Notes: a model not told the origin generated them from the letters alone. A DNA stretch of 64,000 nt from Porphyrobacter sp. ULC335 (GCF_025917005.1 NZ_CP078091.1:2666001-2730000), one strand, 5' to 3'. Counted from the first letter of the stretch, positions 38,208-47,829 are shown. Numbers and translations: made by a program.

Positions 38208-39749
38208 ATGCATCCCCGCGACTTCTCCCTCGACACGCTGCTGGCGAACTGCGCTGCACGCTATGCCCACCGCCTTGCGACCGTCGACGGCGACCAGCGC
38301 CTGACCTGGGCCGAGCTTGACGCCCGCGTCACCAACCTTGCGCAATGGATGCTGGCGCGCGGCATTGGCCCCGGTGATCGTATCGCGCTGCTGCTGACCG
38401 ATGGAGCGCCGTTCCTCACCATCCTGCTCGCATCCGGCCGGATCGGGGCGATTGCGGTGCTGCTCAACTGGCGGCTCGCCCCGGCCGAAATTGCGTGGAT
38501 TTGCGGCAATGCCGAGCCCGCAATGACCTTCGCCAACCCGCGCTTTGCCGCCTTGCTGGACGGGGCCGAGGCGGGAGAGTTGCACATGGTGGACGAGGCC
38601 CATGCGGCGGACGGGCATTTCGAAACCGCCGCATCAACCGCCCTCCCCCCGGCCCCCCACGCCTTCGATCTGGGTCTCGACCTCGCGCCCGAACGCCCGA
38701 TCTACATGATGTATACCAGCGGCACGACCGGACGGCCCAAGGGCTGCCTTCAGGCCGGGAGCGCGGTTGCCGCCAGCGCGCTCGGCTTTGCACAGCACCG
38801 GCGCTTCACGCACAACGAGGTGCTGCTTTCGGTCAATCCGCTGTTCCATGTCGTCGGCATGCAGCAGGTCGCCGCGATGCTCGCTTGCGGCGGCACATCG
38901 GTGTTCGCGGGCCGCGACGATGATAACGCGGCCATCCTCGATCTGCTCCACCGCGAAGGCTGCACCACCACCAGCGCCTTCCCGACCATCTCTTTCCCGT
39001 GGCAGGCAATGGAGCCCATCCGCAATGGCGTGATGCCGCTCACCAATTACACCGGGGGCGCCGGCATGGGCCGCCCGCAGATGTACGAGTTCATCGAAAA
39101 GGAATGGGATGCCCGCGTCGTCGGCGGCTACGGCCAGACCGAGATTTGCGGCTTTGCGACCTTCATGGACTACCCCGATATGCTCGAAGCACCCCGCTCG
39201 ATCGGGTGGACGCTGCCGCACGTGACCATGACCGTGCTCGATCCGGAGGGCAATCACCTTCCCCCGGGCGAGGAGGGCGAGTTGTGCCTGCGCGGACCAT
39301 CCGTGATGCTCGGCTACTGGCGCAATCCTGAAGCGAGCGAGGCGGCATTGGGCCACGGCTGGCTGCGCACCGGCGATCTCGGAACCATGGACGCGCGCGG
39401 GCGCGGCTATCTGCTTGGCCGCGCCAAGGAGCTGATCAAGACCGGCGGAGAGAATGTCTATCCGGCCGAGGTCGACGCGGTGTTCGCCGCCATGCCCGAG
39501 GTCGCCGACGCGGGCTGCTGCGGCGTGCCGGACAAGCAGTGGGGCGAGGCGGTGAAGGCCTTCGTGGTGCTGAGACCCGGCCACACTCTCACCCGCGAAG
39601 ACATCACCGCGCGCTTCAAGGGCCAGATCGCAGGATACAAGCGGCCCCGATATATCGAATTCGTCGACCAGCTGCCGCGCGATCCCATCGGCAAGTTGCT
39701 GCGGCGCGAGCTTTCGGCAAGGCCCGTCTCGCCCGATCAGGCTGCCTGA
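38208..39749 (+). CDS. Acyl-CoA synthetase (AMP-forming)
   Basis: 513 residues, class I adenylate-forming enzyme. Motifs: phosphate loop MYTSGTTGRPKG, GGYGQTEICGF, LRTGDLGTMD and GRAKELIKTGGENVYPAEV, and a C-terminal catalytic lysine in DPIGKLLRREL. It activates a carboxylic acid to its CoA thioester. The acid is not evident; medium or long fatty acids are likely. The start MHPRDFSLDTLLANC follows the small zinc-ribbon gene by 35 bp. Confidence 0.88.
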   Translation: MHPRDFSLDTLLANCAARYAHRLATVDGDQRLTWAELDARVTNLAQWMLARGIGPGDRIALLLTDGAPFLTILLASGRIGAIAVLLNWRLAPAEIAWICGNAEPAMTFANPRFAALLDGAEAGELHMVDEAHAADGHFETAASTALPPAPHAFDLGLDLAPERPIYMMYTSGTTGRPKGCLQAGSAVAASALGFAQHRRFTHNEVLLSVNPLFHVVGMQQVAAMLACGGTSVFAGRDDDNAAILDLLHREGCTTTSAFPTISFPWQAMEPIRNGVMPLTNYTGGAGMGRPQMYEFIEKEWDARVVGGYGQTEICGFATFMDYPDMLEAPRSIGWTLPHVTMTVLDPEGNHLPPGEEGELCLRGPSVMLGYWRNPEASEAALGHGWLRTGDLGTMDARGRGYLLGRAKELIKTGGENVYPAEVDAVFAAMPEVADAGCCGVPDKQWGEAVKAFVVLRPGHTLTREDITARFKGQIAGYKRPRYIEFVDQLPRDPIGKLLRRELSARPVSPDQAA

Positions 39750-39776
39750 GCGAGGCCATCCGGCCAGCGAAGAAAA

Positions 39777-40133
39777 TCAACCGGGCGATAAGAGCCGCTG
39801 CATCACCTTCACAAGTTCCATATTGTCCCAAGGCTTTGTCAGCACGGGCACCCCCGCCATCTCCGCAGGCAGCTGGCCCGGACTGAAACCTGTCACGACC
39901 GCAAAGGGAATGCCCAGCTCTGTCAGCAATTTTGCGACCGGCAGCGAGCTCTGGTTCCGTAAAGACACGTCGAGAACCGCCGCATCGCAGCGAGCGGAAT
40001 CGTCAAGGTAGGCCAGCGCCTTTTCGACGGTCGGGCATGGCCCCAACACCTCGAAGCCGCCAAGCCTCAAAGCGTCTGCGATGTCCTGCGCGATGAGAAA
40101 CTCATCTTCGACGACGAGGATCCGCGGATTCAT
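39777..40133 (-). CDS. Single-domain response regulator
   Basis: 118 residues from ATG at 40133 (MNPRILVVEDEFLIAQ). Receiver domain only, with phospho-acceptor D55 in AVLDVSLRN, T81 and K100 (LTKPWDN). No output domain, so it signals by protein contact, typically in a phosphorelay or general stress system. It lies directly downstream of a HWE kinase on the same strand, its likely partner. An earlier start would overlap the kinase. Confidence 0.87.
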   Translation of the reverse strand: MNPRILVVEDEFLIAQDIADALRLGGFEVLGPCPTVEKALAYLDDSARCDAAVLDVSLRNQSSLPVAKLLTELGIPFAVVTGFSPGQLPAEMAGVPVLTKPWDNMELVKVMQRLLSPG

Positions 40134-40158
40134 CGAAAGTCTGCTCGTTGATCCGGTT

Positions 40159-41652
40159 TCATGTTGGCTCCTGCTCAACGATTGCAGTCAGGGACGAGTC
40201 GAGCTTCCAAGACAAGCCGGATGGCGCGAAGTCACATTCGACCTCCGCATCCAAACTCGCGCGGACCATATCGCCTGTCACGGTTGAACCAAAGCCCCTT
40301 CGTGTCGGCGCGGCCACCGGCGGGCCATCAGTTTCGACCCAGGTCATGACAAACCGGTCGCCATGTTCGCCATGAACACGCCGCCAATCGAGGGTGATGC
40401 GGCCGCGATCCGCGGACAATGCACCATATTTGCTGGCATTGGTGACGAGTTCGTGGATCGTCATGCCCAAGGCCTGAACGGCAGTGGAAGACAGGGGAAT
40501 ATCGTCGCCGGACAGCAGGATGCGATCACCGATCAGATCCTTGAAATGGCCCAATTGTGCACTGATCAAGGCTTTCAGCCCGACACCCTTCCATTCGTTT
40601 TTGACGAGCAGATCCTGCCCTGCTGCCAACGACTGGATCCGCGCATTGAAGTTCTGGATAAAGTCGTCGTGGTTCTCACCGCTCGTCCGTTTGGCCACAG
40701 ACAGCACCACCGCCAGCAGGTTCTTCGAACGATGGTTCACCTCGCCCAGCAGCAGCTGAACGTGACGCTCGCGGCTTTTCTGCTCGGTGACATCGAGGTT
40801 GGTGCCGACAAGCCACTCGGTTTTCCCGTCGGGGCCAGCCCGCGCGATTTCCACAGCGCGCAGATGGCGCACGCGGCCGTCGTCACCACGTCTGATCCGG
40901 AACTCGCGCGTGCTCTCTGCGCACTGGGCAACGGTTTGCTGCAGCACGGTGTCCTGATCTGCTGCGTCATCGGGATGAACGCTCGCAATGTAGTCCGAAT
41001 ATTGCACCGACCCGTCAGGCGTCGGCGTAATGCCGTACAGCTCGAACATCGTGTTGTCCCAGTGCACATTGCCGGTCGGGATGTGCCATTGCCACAGCCC
41101 GATCCCGGCCGTCTGCGTGGCGAGATGCGTTTTCACTTCGCTTTCGCGCAGGGCCACGACAGCTTGCATGCGTTCTTCAGCCCGCTTCTGAAGATCCTCG
41201 GCCACTTGCGCCTTTGCTGCGGCAAGGTCCTGGCTGATCTGGCGCTCTTTTCGCAGCTGCCGATTGGCCGTTTGCATTCCATGGATCAGTGCCATTTCAG
41301 TCGACACAACAAAAACATACAATCCCAGGGCCACCTCATTCCCGGCGAGCCTGAAAGAACGGAACGGCGGGATGAAGTTGTACCAGGCCAGCGCGCCGCA
41401 CAGCAGGGCGGACAGGCAACCCAGCCGCACCCCGAACAGGAACGAGGTCAGGATTACTGCCGGAAAAAACGTAAGGTAGGGGAAACCGGGCGGCAGCGCG
41501 TCATCCAGAAGGACGCGGGACTGCCAAGCCACAACGACGATGACGAGAGTGGCGGCCAGATTGAATGCCTGACCATATCGCGTCAGCGGCAGGCTATCGA
41601 TCCAGCGCATCGCGCGGCGTTCTTCGCCTCGCTCGGGAATCGTATCGACCAT
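40159..41652 (-). CDS. HWE-family sensor histidine kinase with MASE-like/DUF4118 and PAS domains
   Basis: 497 residues from ATG at 41652 (MVDTIPERGEERRAMRW); a longer frame would overlap the GST gene. Residues about 25-130 form four transmembrane helices of DUF4118 type, then a coiled linker, a PAS domain (about 185-295) and the HWE kinase core: phospho-acceptor in EVNHRSKNLLAVV, HELVTNASKYGALS and the WVE motif TWVETDGPP. HWE kinases often pair with single-domain regulators, as here. Signal unknown. Confidence 0.87.
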   Translation of the reverse strand: MVDTIPERGEERRAMRWIDSLPLTRYGQAFNLAATLVIVVVAWQSRVLLDDALPPGFPYLTFFPAVILTSFLFGVRLGCLSALLCGALAWYNFIPPFRSFRLAGNEVALGLYVFVVSTEMALIHGMQTANRQLRKERQISQDLAAAKAQVAEDLQKRAEERMQAVVALRESEVKTHLATQTAGIGLWQWHIPTGNVHWDNTMFELYGITPTPDGSVQYSDYIASVHPDDAADQDTVLQQTVAQCAESTREFRIRRGDDGRVRHLRAVEIARAGPDGKTEWLVGTNLDVTEQKSRERHVQLLLGEVNHRSKNLLAVVLSVAKRTSGENHDDFIQNFNARIQSLAAGQDLLVKNEWKGVGLKALISAQLGHFKDLIGDRILLSGDDIPLSSTAVQALGMTIHELVTNASKYGALSADRGRITLDWRRVHGEHGDRFVMTWVETDGPPVAAPTRRGFGSTVTGDMVRASLDAEVECDFAPSGLSWKLDSSLTAIVEQEPT

Positions 41653-41713
41653 GCTTCCCCTTGCTCGGATATCGTCGCGGATGCAGGCAGCACCGCAGAC
41701 GGGAAGCGACGGT

Positions 41714-42364
41714 TTACGCGCTGCCGGTGTCGAGCGCCAGTCGTCCCTCTTCCTCCCGCGCAAAGGCCCGCTGATAGCCCGGACGCGCGGTCAGCCGCGC
41801 GCGGTAGGCCTTGAGGCTGTCCGGCACGCCTTCGTCCAGCCCCACGCTCTGGGCAAGGATCAGCGCGTAACCGACGCAGATGTCCGCCACGGTGAAGCGG
41901 TCGGCGCAGAGGAATTCGCGGGTTTCGAGGCGCTGCTCAATCTTCACCAGCCGCTTGTGGAACCACTTGGCATAGGCGTGGCCCGCCTCCTGTAGCCCCT
42001 TGTCCTTCTCGAACAGACAGAAGCGCATATAGACCGTCTGCGGGAAGGTGATCGTAGCGTCGGCGTGGTAGGTGTAGTCGAGGTACTCGCCGTAGTCGCG
42101 CTCGCCCGGTGCGATGGCCAGCGGGGTGTAGCCCTCTCGCGTGGCGAGGTAGTGCGCGATTGCACAGCTTTCGGTCATCCGCGTCTCGCCATCGACCAGC
42201 ATCGGCACCGTGCCGAGCGGGTTCACCGCCATGTATTCGGGCGCGAGGTAGCGCGGCGGGAACGGGAGGATCTTGAGGTCGATCTCGACGCCCGCCTCTT
42301 CGGCAGCCCAGGTCGCACGCAGACCCCGCGATCGCGCGCAGGTGTAAAGGACAGGTGTGGTCAT
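41714..42364 (-). CDS. Glutathione S-transferase family protein
   Basis: 216 residues from ATG at 42364 (MTTPVLYTCARSRGLRATW). The thioredoxin-like N-terminal domain has NPLGTVPMLVDGETRMTESCAI, the usual cis-proline and SNAIL-like region, with an all-helical C-terminal domain. The N-terminal catalytic residue is probably in YTCARSRG. Substrate unknown. Next to a DUF808 gene, convergent with nothing; same strand as its neighbours. Confidence 0.85.
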   Translation of the reverse strand: MTTPVLYTCARSRGLRATWAAEEAGVEIDLKILPFPPRYLAPEYMAVNPLGTVPMLVDGETRMTESCAIAHYLATREGYTPLAIAPGERDYGEYLDYTYHADATITFPQTVYMRFCLFEKDKGLQEAGHAYAKWFHKRLVKIEQRLETREFLCADRFTVADICVGYALILAQSVGLDEGVPDSLKAYRARLTARPGYQRAFAREEEGRLALDTGSA

Positions 42365-42374
42365 GGCCGCTGGA

Positions 42375-43322
42375 TTAGTGCGCCTTGTCCGCGCCCACAC
42401 CCAGCACTTTGTGCAGGACGAAAGCGATAGCGCTGCCGAGGATCAACCCCAGCACCGCCGACAGACCGGCATAGGTCAGCCACCCCAGCACGCCGCCCAC
42501 GCCACCGGTCGCCCCCTTCACGGCATATTCCGCGCCGTGAATGATGTCGTAAATCGCATGGAAGCCGACTTCGTGTGTACCGTGGACGATGATCCCGCCG
42601 CCCACCCACAGCATCGCCAGCGTGCCGATCACCGACAGTGCGACCAGCAGCTTCGGAACAAAGCGCAGCAGGAACCGCCCGAACGCCTGCTTGGCGTTGC
42701 TGGCCTGCTTGGTGAGATAAAGCCCCAGATCGTCGATCTTCACGATGCCCGCAACCGCGCCGTACACCGCCACAGTGACCGCGATGGCAACCACCGCCAG
42801 CACCACACCGCGCATCACCAGCGTCTCGTCAGCCACTTCGTTGAGGGCGATCGCCATGATCTCGGCAGAAAGGATGAAGTCGGTACGGATCGCCCCGCCC
42901 ACGCGCTCGTTCTCGAAGGCGACCGGATCGGTAATCTCGTCCTCAAGCGTGGCGCCGTGCTTGGCCGCGCCGAGTTTCTCCATCACCTTCTCTGCGCCTT
43001 CGTAACACAGGAACGCGCCGCCGATCATCAGCAGCCAGATAATCGCCGATGGAAGGAACTCCGACAGCAACAATGCGCCCGGCAACAGGAACAGCAGCTT
43101 GTTCTTCAGACTGCCCTTGGTGATCTTCCAGATAATCGGCAGCTCGCGCGCGGGGCTGAGGCCGGTGACGTAGCTGGGCGTGACCGCCGCATCGTCGATC
43201 ACAACGCCTGCGGTCTTGACCCCGGCGCGGCTGGCAGCAACCCCGATATCGTCGATCGAGGCGGACGCGGCCTTGGCGATGACCGAAATGTCGTCCAGCA
43301 GTGCGACTAGTCCTGACGGCAC
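42375..43322 (-). CDS. DUF808 family (YedI-like) membrane protein
   Basis: 315 residues starting at GTG 43322, with AGGGGA nine bases upstream; no ATG fits the family N-terminus (PSGLVALLDDISVIAKAA). The body is the DUF808 pattern with hydrophobic segments near 80-100, 170-195, 220-240 and 275-300 and GGGIIVHGTH. Predicted inner-membrane protein; no function is established. It ends 10 bp before the GST start. Confidence 0.85.
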   Translation of the reverse strand: MPSGLVALLDDISVIAKAASASIDDIGVAASRAGVKTAGVVIDDAAVTPSYVTGLSPARELPIIWKITKGSLKNKLLFLLPGALLLSEFLPSAIIWLLMIGGAFLCYEGAEKVMEKLGAAKHGATLEDEITDPVAFENERVGGAIRTDFILSAEIMAIALNEVADETLVMRGVVLAVVAIAVTVAVYGAVAGIVKIDDLGLYLTKQASNAKQAFGRFLLRFVPKLLVALSVIGTLAMLWVGGGIIVHGTHEVGFHAIYDIIHGAEYAVKGATGGVGGVLGWLTYAGLSAVLGLILGSAIAFVLHKVLGVGADKAH

Positions 43323-43529
43323 GGATTTTTCCCCTGTGATGCGCGTTGTGAAACCGCCGAGTGCCCTGCCTGTTCCTTCCGCACAAGACTTGCAATTGCG
43401 CGCCAAAGCTGTAAGGGGCCGCGCTTCGCATGGGAACCGCCCGGCGATATATCGAAGAAAGCCGGAGGGGCCCCGTCCATTCGCGGGCGGATCAGCCAGC
43501 GATCGGCATTGAAGTGAAAGGACGCGAAG

Positions 43530-43895
43530 ATGGCTCTTTACGAGCACGTCTTTCTCGCTCGTCAGGATCTGAGCCAGGCTCAGGTTGACGCGCTGGCAGC
43601 GCAAGCTACCGAAATCGTCGAGGCCGGCAACGGCAAGGTCACCAAGACCGAAACCTGGGGCCTCAAGTCGCTCGCTTATAAGATCGAGCGTAACCGCAAG
43701 GCGCATTTCGTGCTGCTCAACATCGACGCCCCCGGTTCGGTGGTCGCCGAGCTCGAGCGTCAGACCCGTATCAACGAAGACGTCATCCGTTACATGACCA
43801 TCCGCGTGGAAGAACACGAGGAAGGCCCGTCCGTGATGATGCGCAAGAACGAACGCGAGCGTAAGCGCCGCGAAACCCGTGAGGAGCGCGACTGA
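43530..43895 (+). CDS. rpsF: Ribosomal protein bS6
   Basis: 121 residues. [22 protein letters not shown] and VRPVSTK-free bS6 core with SPLAY-like [14 protein letters not shown]. Component of the 30S platform. The C-terminus is charged and ends in EERD. It is first in the rpsF-rpsR-rplI operon, and its stop overlaps the rpsR start by 1 bp. RimK, which in E. coli adds glutamates to the end of S6, is encoded 4 kb away. Confidence 0.96.
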   Translation: MALYEHVFLARQDLSQAQVDALAAQATEIVEAGNGKVTKTETWGLKSLAYKIERNRKAHFVLLNIDAPGSVVAELERQTRINEDVIRYMTIRVEEHEEGPSVMMRKNERERKRRETREERD

Positions 43896-44119
43896 TGGCC
43901 CGCCCGTTTTTCCGCCGCCGCAAGTCCTGCCCGTTCGCAGCCAAGGACGCCCCGAAGATCGATTACAAGGACGTGCGCCTGCTGCAGGGCTTCATGTCCG
44001 AGCGTGGCAAGATCGTGCCTTCGCGCATCACCGCCGTTTCGGCGAAGAAGCAGCGTGAACTGGCCCAGGCGATCAAGCGTTCGCGCCAGATCGGCCTGCT
44101 GCCGTTCATCGTGAAGTAG
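43895..44119 (+). CDS. rpsR: Ribosomal protein bS18
   Basis: 74 residues, typical length. [27 protein letters not shown] and [20 protein letters not shown] are the hallmark bS18 sequences. It binds S6 on the 30S platform. The start codon shares a base with the rpsF stop; rplI follows 11 bp later. Confidence 0.97.
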   Translation: MARPFFRRRKSCPFAAKDAPKIDYKDVRLLQGFMSERGKIVPSRITAVSAKKQRELAQAIKRSRQIGLLPFIVK

Positions 44120-44130
44120 GAGAAGATACA

Positions 44131-44733
44131 ATGAACATCATTCTCCTTGAGCGTATCGAAAAGCTCGGCTCGATCGGTGACGTTGTCACTGTGAAGGACG
44201 GCTACGCGCGCAACTTCCTGCTGCCGCAGAAGAAGGCCCTTCGCGCCAACGAAGCCAACCGCAAGGTCTTCGAAGCCAACCGCGAGCGGCTGGTCACCGA
44301 GAACGCCGAACGCCGCACCGCTGCCGAAGCGCAGGGTGAAAAGGTGGCAGGCGCAGAAGTGGTGCTGATCCGCGCCGCTTCGAACGCCGGCCAGCTTTAT
44401 GGTTCGGTCAGCGTGCGCGACATCGTCGCCGGTCTGGCCGATCAGGGCCACACCGTGGACAAGCGCATGGTCATCCTCGGCGCGCCGATCAAGAACATCG
44501 GCATGCATGACGTGACTGTCGCCCTGCACCCCGAAGTTCGCGTGACCGTCAAGGCCAACGTGGCCCGTTCGGACGACGAAGCCAAGCTGCAGAGCGAAGG
44601 CGTCGACGTGCTGAAGGCCATGTTCGACGACGAACAGCGCGAGATCGAGGAACAGGCCGACGCGACCCGCATCGACACCAGCCTCGAGCCCGGCGAAATC
44701 CCGGCCGAGCTGCTCGACGGCGGCGACGAATAA
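44131..44733 (+). CDS. rplI: Ribosomal protein bL9
   Basis: 200 residues. The N-terminal domain [19 protein letters not shown] and the long connecting helix are followed by the C-terminal domain with the GIHDV-like [15 protein letters not shown]. Longer than E. coli L9 (149) because of a C-terminal acidic extension of about 45 residues ([20 protein letters not shown]...), common in alphaproteobacteria. Last gene before the terminator. Confidence 0.96.
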   Translation: MNIILLERIEKLGSIGDVVTVKDGYARNFLLPQKKALRANEANRKVFEANRERLVTENAERRTAAEAQGEKVAGAEVVLIRAASNAGQLYGSVSVRDIVAGLADQGHTVDKRMVILGAPIKNIGMHDVTVALHPEVRVTVKANVARSDDEAKLQSEGVDVLKAMFDDEQREIEEQADATRIDTSLEPGEIPAELLDGGDE

Positions 44734-44765
44734 GCCTCTGGCCCTTACCGGCCATACGAATTGCG

Positions 44766-44806
44766 GAAGGGCGCGAAGGTCGGTTCGATCTTCGCGCCCT
44801 TCTTGT
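44766..44806 (+). terminator. Rho-independent terminator of rpsF-rpsR-rplI
   Basis: GAAGGGCGCGAAG (44766-44778) pairs exactly with CTTCGCGCCCTTC (44790-44802) around an 11-base loop, followed by TTGT. It starts 33 bp after the rplI stop. Confidence 0.85.
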
Positions 44807-44873
44807 AAACAGGGCTCACACACGCGAAGGTGTTGCCATACAACGATAACAACAAAGGAGCAGAACAACTGCC

Positions 44874-46310
44874 ATGATCGACATTCCGACCATTCTCGAC
44901 CAGCTCCAGCAGCATTACGAGGACGCAGTTCGCACCTTGCGCGACGATGTGATCGCCTTCGGGCGCGACGGTACTGTCCCGGCGCCCAGCAAGCGTGCCG
45001 ACGGTAGCTATGCCTATCCGCAAATCACCTTGCGCTATAACGGCGTCGGCGCCCCGCGTGATCGCAGCCGCGCCTTCGGCCGGCTTGAATTGCCGGGCAC
45101 CTACGCCACCACCATCACCCGCCCCGATCTTTTCGCGCACTACCTGACCGAACAGCTCCAGCTGATCGCCGCCGAATACGAGATCGAGGTCACGGTCGAA
45201 CGCTCGCGCCAGGAAATCCCCTTCCCTTACGTGCTCGATGGCGAGGCCGGGGCGGCGATGGTCGGGATCGCACCGCAGGATATTGCCGCGCACTTCCCGT
45301 CGACTGATCTTGCGCTGATCGGCGACGAGCTGGCTGACGGGATCGAGATCGACGGCGATCACGATATGCCGCTTTCGCTGTTTGATGGCCTGCGCACCGA
45401 TTATTCGCTCGCGCGGCTCAAGCATTACACCGGCAGCGAAGTCAGCGATTTTCAGGACTTCATCCTGTTCACCAACTACCACCGCTATGTCGACGAGTTC
45501 GTGAACTGGGGCGCTGCGCAGATCGGGCAGAATGGCTATGTCGCGCTGACCGGCGCGGCCGGGCTCGATATCCGCGAGCCGACCCCTCATGCGCAGAACC
45601 AGCTCAACGACACCGCGTGGCGCCGCCACCAGATGCCCGCCTATCACCTGATCCGGGAAGACGGGCGCGGGATCACGCTGGTGAACATCGGCGTCGGCCC
45701 ATCCAATGCCAAGACCATCTGCGATCACCTCGCGGTGCTGCGTCCCCATGCATGGATGATGATCGGCCACTGCGGCGGGCTGCGTTCGACCCAGAAGATC
45801 GGCGATTTCGTTCTCGCCCACGCCTATCTGCGCGACGATCACGTGCTCGATTGCGTGCTCCCGCCCGAAGTGCCGATCCCGCCGATTGCCGAAGTGCAGC
45901 AGGCGCTGGCGCTGGCAGCCGAGGACGTTTCCGGCGTGCAGGGCGCGAACCTCAAGCAGCGGATGCGCACCGGCACGGTCGTGACCACCGATGATCGCAA
46001 CTGGGAGCTGCGCTACTCCTCGTCAGCCAAGCGCTTCTCGCAGAGCCGCGCCATCGCGATCGACATGGAGAGCGCGACCATCGCCACGCAGGGCTACCGC
46101 TTCCGCGTGCCTTACGGGACGCTGCTGTGTGTCTCGGACAAGCCGTTGCATGGCGAGATCAAGCTGCCGGGGCAGGCCAACAAGTTCTACGAGGAAGCCA
46201 TCGCCGCCCACCTCCAGATCGGCATCGTCGCCTGTTCGGCGCTGCGCGACGAGGGCGACCGGCTGCACTCGCGCAAATTGCGCGCGTTTAACGAGCCGCC
46301 CTTCAGGTAA
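44874..46310 (+). CDS. amn: AMP nucleosidase
   Basis: 478 residues, normal for bacterial Amn. The N-terminal Amn domain (about 1-170, TLRYNGVGAPRDRSRAFGR) is followed by a nucleoside phosphorylase fold (NIGVGPSNAKTICDHLAV, GHCGGLRSTQKIGDFVLA, AIDMESATIATQGYRF). The enzyme splits AMP into adenine and ribose-5-phosphate and controls the AMP pool. Start MIDIPTILDQLQQHY with AAAGGAGCAG upstream. Confidence 0.94.
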   Translation: MIDIPTILDQLQQHYEDAVRTLRDDVIAFGRDGTVPAPSKRADGSYAYPQITLRYNGVGAPRDRSRAFGRLELPGTYATTITRPDLFAHYLTEQLQLIAAEYEIEVTVERSRQEIPFPYVLDGEAGAAMVGIAPQDIAAHFPSTDLALIGDELADGIEIDGDHDMPLSLFDGLRTDYSLARLKHYTGSEVSDFQDFILFTNYHRYVDEFVNWGAAQIGQNGYVALTGAAGLDIREPTPHAQNQLNDTAWRRHQMPAYHLIREDGRGITLVNIGVGPSNAKTICDHLAVLRPHAWMMIGHCGGLRSTQKIGDFVLAHAYLRDDHVLDCVLPPEVPIPPIAEVQQALALAAEDVSGVQGANLKQRMRTGTVVTTDDRNWELRYSSSAKRFSQSRAIAIDMESATIATQGYRFRVPYGTLLCVSDKPLHGEIKLPGQANKFYEEAIAAHLQIGIVACSALRDEGDRLHSRKLRAFNEPPFR

Positions 46311-46332
46311 GCTTGCGGTGCCGGGGCGACCT

Positions 46333-46815
46333 TCAGAGGTCGTCCCGGTCGCCCGAAAGTTCGATTTCCTTGTCGTCCGCGGTCTCCGCAGCGATGTCGA
46401 GCATGGTCGAAAGCTCTTTCGATGTGGCGCTGTCGAGCACCTTGATGACGAAGTAGAGCACATCGCCGCGGATCTCCCAGCTGCCCATCTTCAGCTGGCC
46501 CGAGGCCTCGAGCAGTTCGAGCGCCGCCTTGCCGCCGATCCCGTCCTTTTCGACGCGCCCTGCCGGCGAGAACACCTCGCGCACGGTCAGTCCGGACACG
46601 GTCTGGGTCGTGCCTGAAACGAACACCAGCTGGGTGCGACCTTCCGCCGAATAATTGAAGGTCAGCTTGTAATCGCCGTCGTCATCAACCTCGTACTTGA
46701 GACCCGCGCCATTGAGGCGCCTTTCGACACTCGCGTCCTCGGCAGCGGCCGGAACCGCAGCGGCAAAGGCAAGCCCCGCCAGGACAGATAGCGACAAGTG
46801 ACGGCGAGTATTCAT
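46333..46815 (-). CDS. Secreted YbjN-like protein (copy 1)
   Basis: 160 residues from ATG at 46815. Signal peptide MNTRRHLSLSVLAGLAFAAAVPAAAE, then a compact domain with alternating strands (GLKYEVDDDGDYKLTFNYSA) and two helices, resembling the YbjN/secretion-chaperone-like fold. The similarity is structural rather than motif-based. Convergent with amn, 22 bp apart. A second YbjN-type gene lies at 49236. Function unknown. Confidence 0.65.
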   Translation of the reverse strand: MNTRRHLSLSVLAGLAFAAAVPAAAEDASVERRLNGAGLKYEVDDDGDYKLTFNYSAEGRTQLVFVSGTTQTVSGLTVREVFSPAGRVEKDGIGGKAALELLEASGQLKMGSWEIRGDVLYFVIKVLDSATSKELSTMLDIAAETADDKEIELSGDRDDL

Positions 46816-46938
46816 GTGGTTCCCTCCATTGCTTTCAATGCGCACCCCGCTGTCCCCATAGCGAGATTCGCACGCGCGTGGCTTGGATAAAATGGTCATC
46901 CCTGTCACGAATGCGCGAATAGACCGGAGAGATGTCCG

Positions 46939-47706
46939 ATGACCCACCCAAGCCCTTCCCGCTCCATCGCCGGACGCGTCGCGATTGTCACCGGGGCGGC
47001 GAGCGGCATGGGACGTGCAACCGCCCGGTTGTTCGCGGCCGAGGGCGCGCATGTGGCCATCGTCGATCTTGATCTTGCCGCTTGCGAGGCCGTGGCCGCC
47101 GAATGCGGCTTCGACGCACGTGCCTATGCGCTCGACGTGGCGGATGGCGACGCAATCGCCCGCACGGTCGCGCAGATTGCCGCTGATTTCGGACGGATCG
47201 ATATTCTGGTGAACAATGCGGGCGTCTCCAGCTTCTGCGCGTTGGACGACCCGGCTTACGAGGATGTGTGGCACTGCGCACTTGCGGTGATGCTGACCGC
47301 ACACCAGCGCATGGTGCGAGCGGCTTTGCCATTCCTCAGGCAGAGCGACGCGCCGCGGATCGTCAATATCGCCTCGACAGAGGGCCTGGGCGCGACCCCC
47401 GGCGATACGCCTTATGTGGCGGCCAAAACCGGCGTGATCGGTCTCACGCGCGGGCTGGCGGTGGATCTCGGGCCGGAAGGCATCACGGTCAACTGCATCT
47501 GCCCCGGCCCGATCCGCACCGCGATGACCGACGCCGTGGCCGAGGAACACAAGCTGATCTTCGCCAAACGCCGCACCGCGCTGCGCCGCTATGGCGAGCC
47601 CGAAGAGGTCGCGCACATCACCCTGTCATTGGTGCTGCCTGCGGCGAGCTACATCACCGGCGTCGCAATCCCGGTCGATGGCGGGCTGATGGCGCGTAAC
47701 GCCTGA
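46939..47706 (+). CDS. Short-chain dehydrogenase/reductase
   Basis: 255 residues. NAD(P) motif VTGAASGMGRATA, VNNAGVSS, catalytic serine in NIASTEGLG, YVAAKTG tyrosine-lysine pair and CPGPIRTAM. A classical SDR; substrate unknown, with FabG-like or sugar/steroid dehydrogenase members equally possible. The only gene upstream of the parS/iteron region on its side. Confidence 0.85.
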   Translation: MTHPSPSRSIAGRVAIVTGAASGMGRATARLFAAEGAHVAIVDLDLAACEAVAAECGFDARAYALDVADGDAIARTVAQIAADFGRIDILVNNAGVSSFCALDDPAYEDVWHCALAVMLTAHQRMVRAALPFLRQSDAPRIVNIASTEGLGATPGDTPYVAAKTGVIGLTRGLAVDLGPEGITVNCICPGPIRTAMTDAVAEEHKLIFAKRRTALRRYGEPEEVAHITLSLVLPAASYITGVAIPVDGGLMARNA

Positions 47707-47714
47707 GCCTGCGC

Positions 47715-47783
47715 AGACGGCGTCCAGATGGGTTTAGACCCCCTCTAGACCCCTGCCAGACCCTCTTTAGACCCGTTTAGCCC
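47715..47783. repeat. 11-bp-phased AGACC iterons next to parS
   Basis: AGACC occurs at 47736, 47747, 47758 and 47769, exactly 11 bp apart; related words sit at 47715 (AGACG), 47726 (AGATG) and 47779 (AGCCC), extending the phasing to about seven units. The block lies 15 bp left of the parS core, wholly inside a gap between convergent genes, and looks like a set of same-face binding sites. Confidence 0.6.
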
Positions 47784-47797
47784 ACTGGCTGGAACGG

Positions 47798-47813
47798 TGT
47801 TTCACGTGGAACA
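47798..47813. promoter_or_regulatory. parS centromere-like site (ParB binding)
   Basis: TGTTTCACGTGGAACA matches the bacterial parS consensus TGTTTCACGTGAAACA at 15 of 16 positions, with an intact central CACGTG. A 15/16 match to a palindromic 16-mer is unlikely by chance in one genome. parAB are not in the window. Confidence 0.8.
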
Positions 47814-47829
47814 CGACCATTCGTGGGCC

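Noticed and set aside
43390..43420. sigma70 promoter for rpsF (TTGCAA ... TAAGGG)
   Set aside because: The -10 match is poor and the leader would be long; I cannot pick this over other candidates in the gap.
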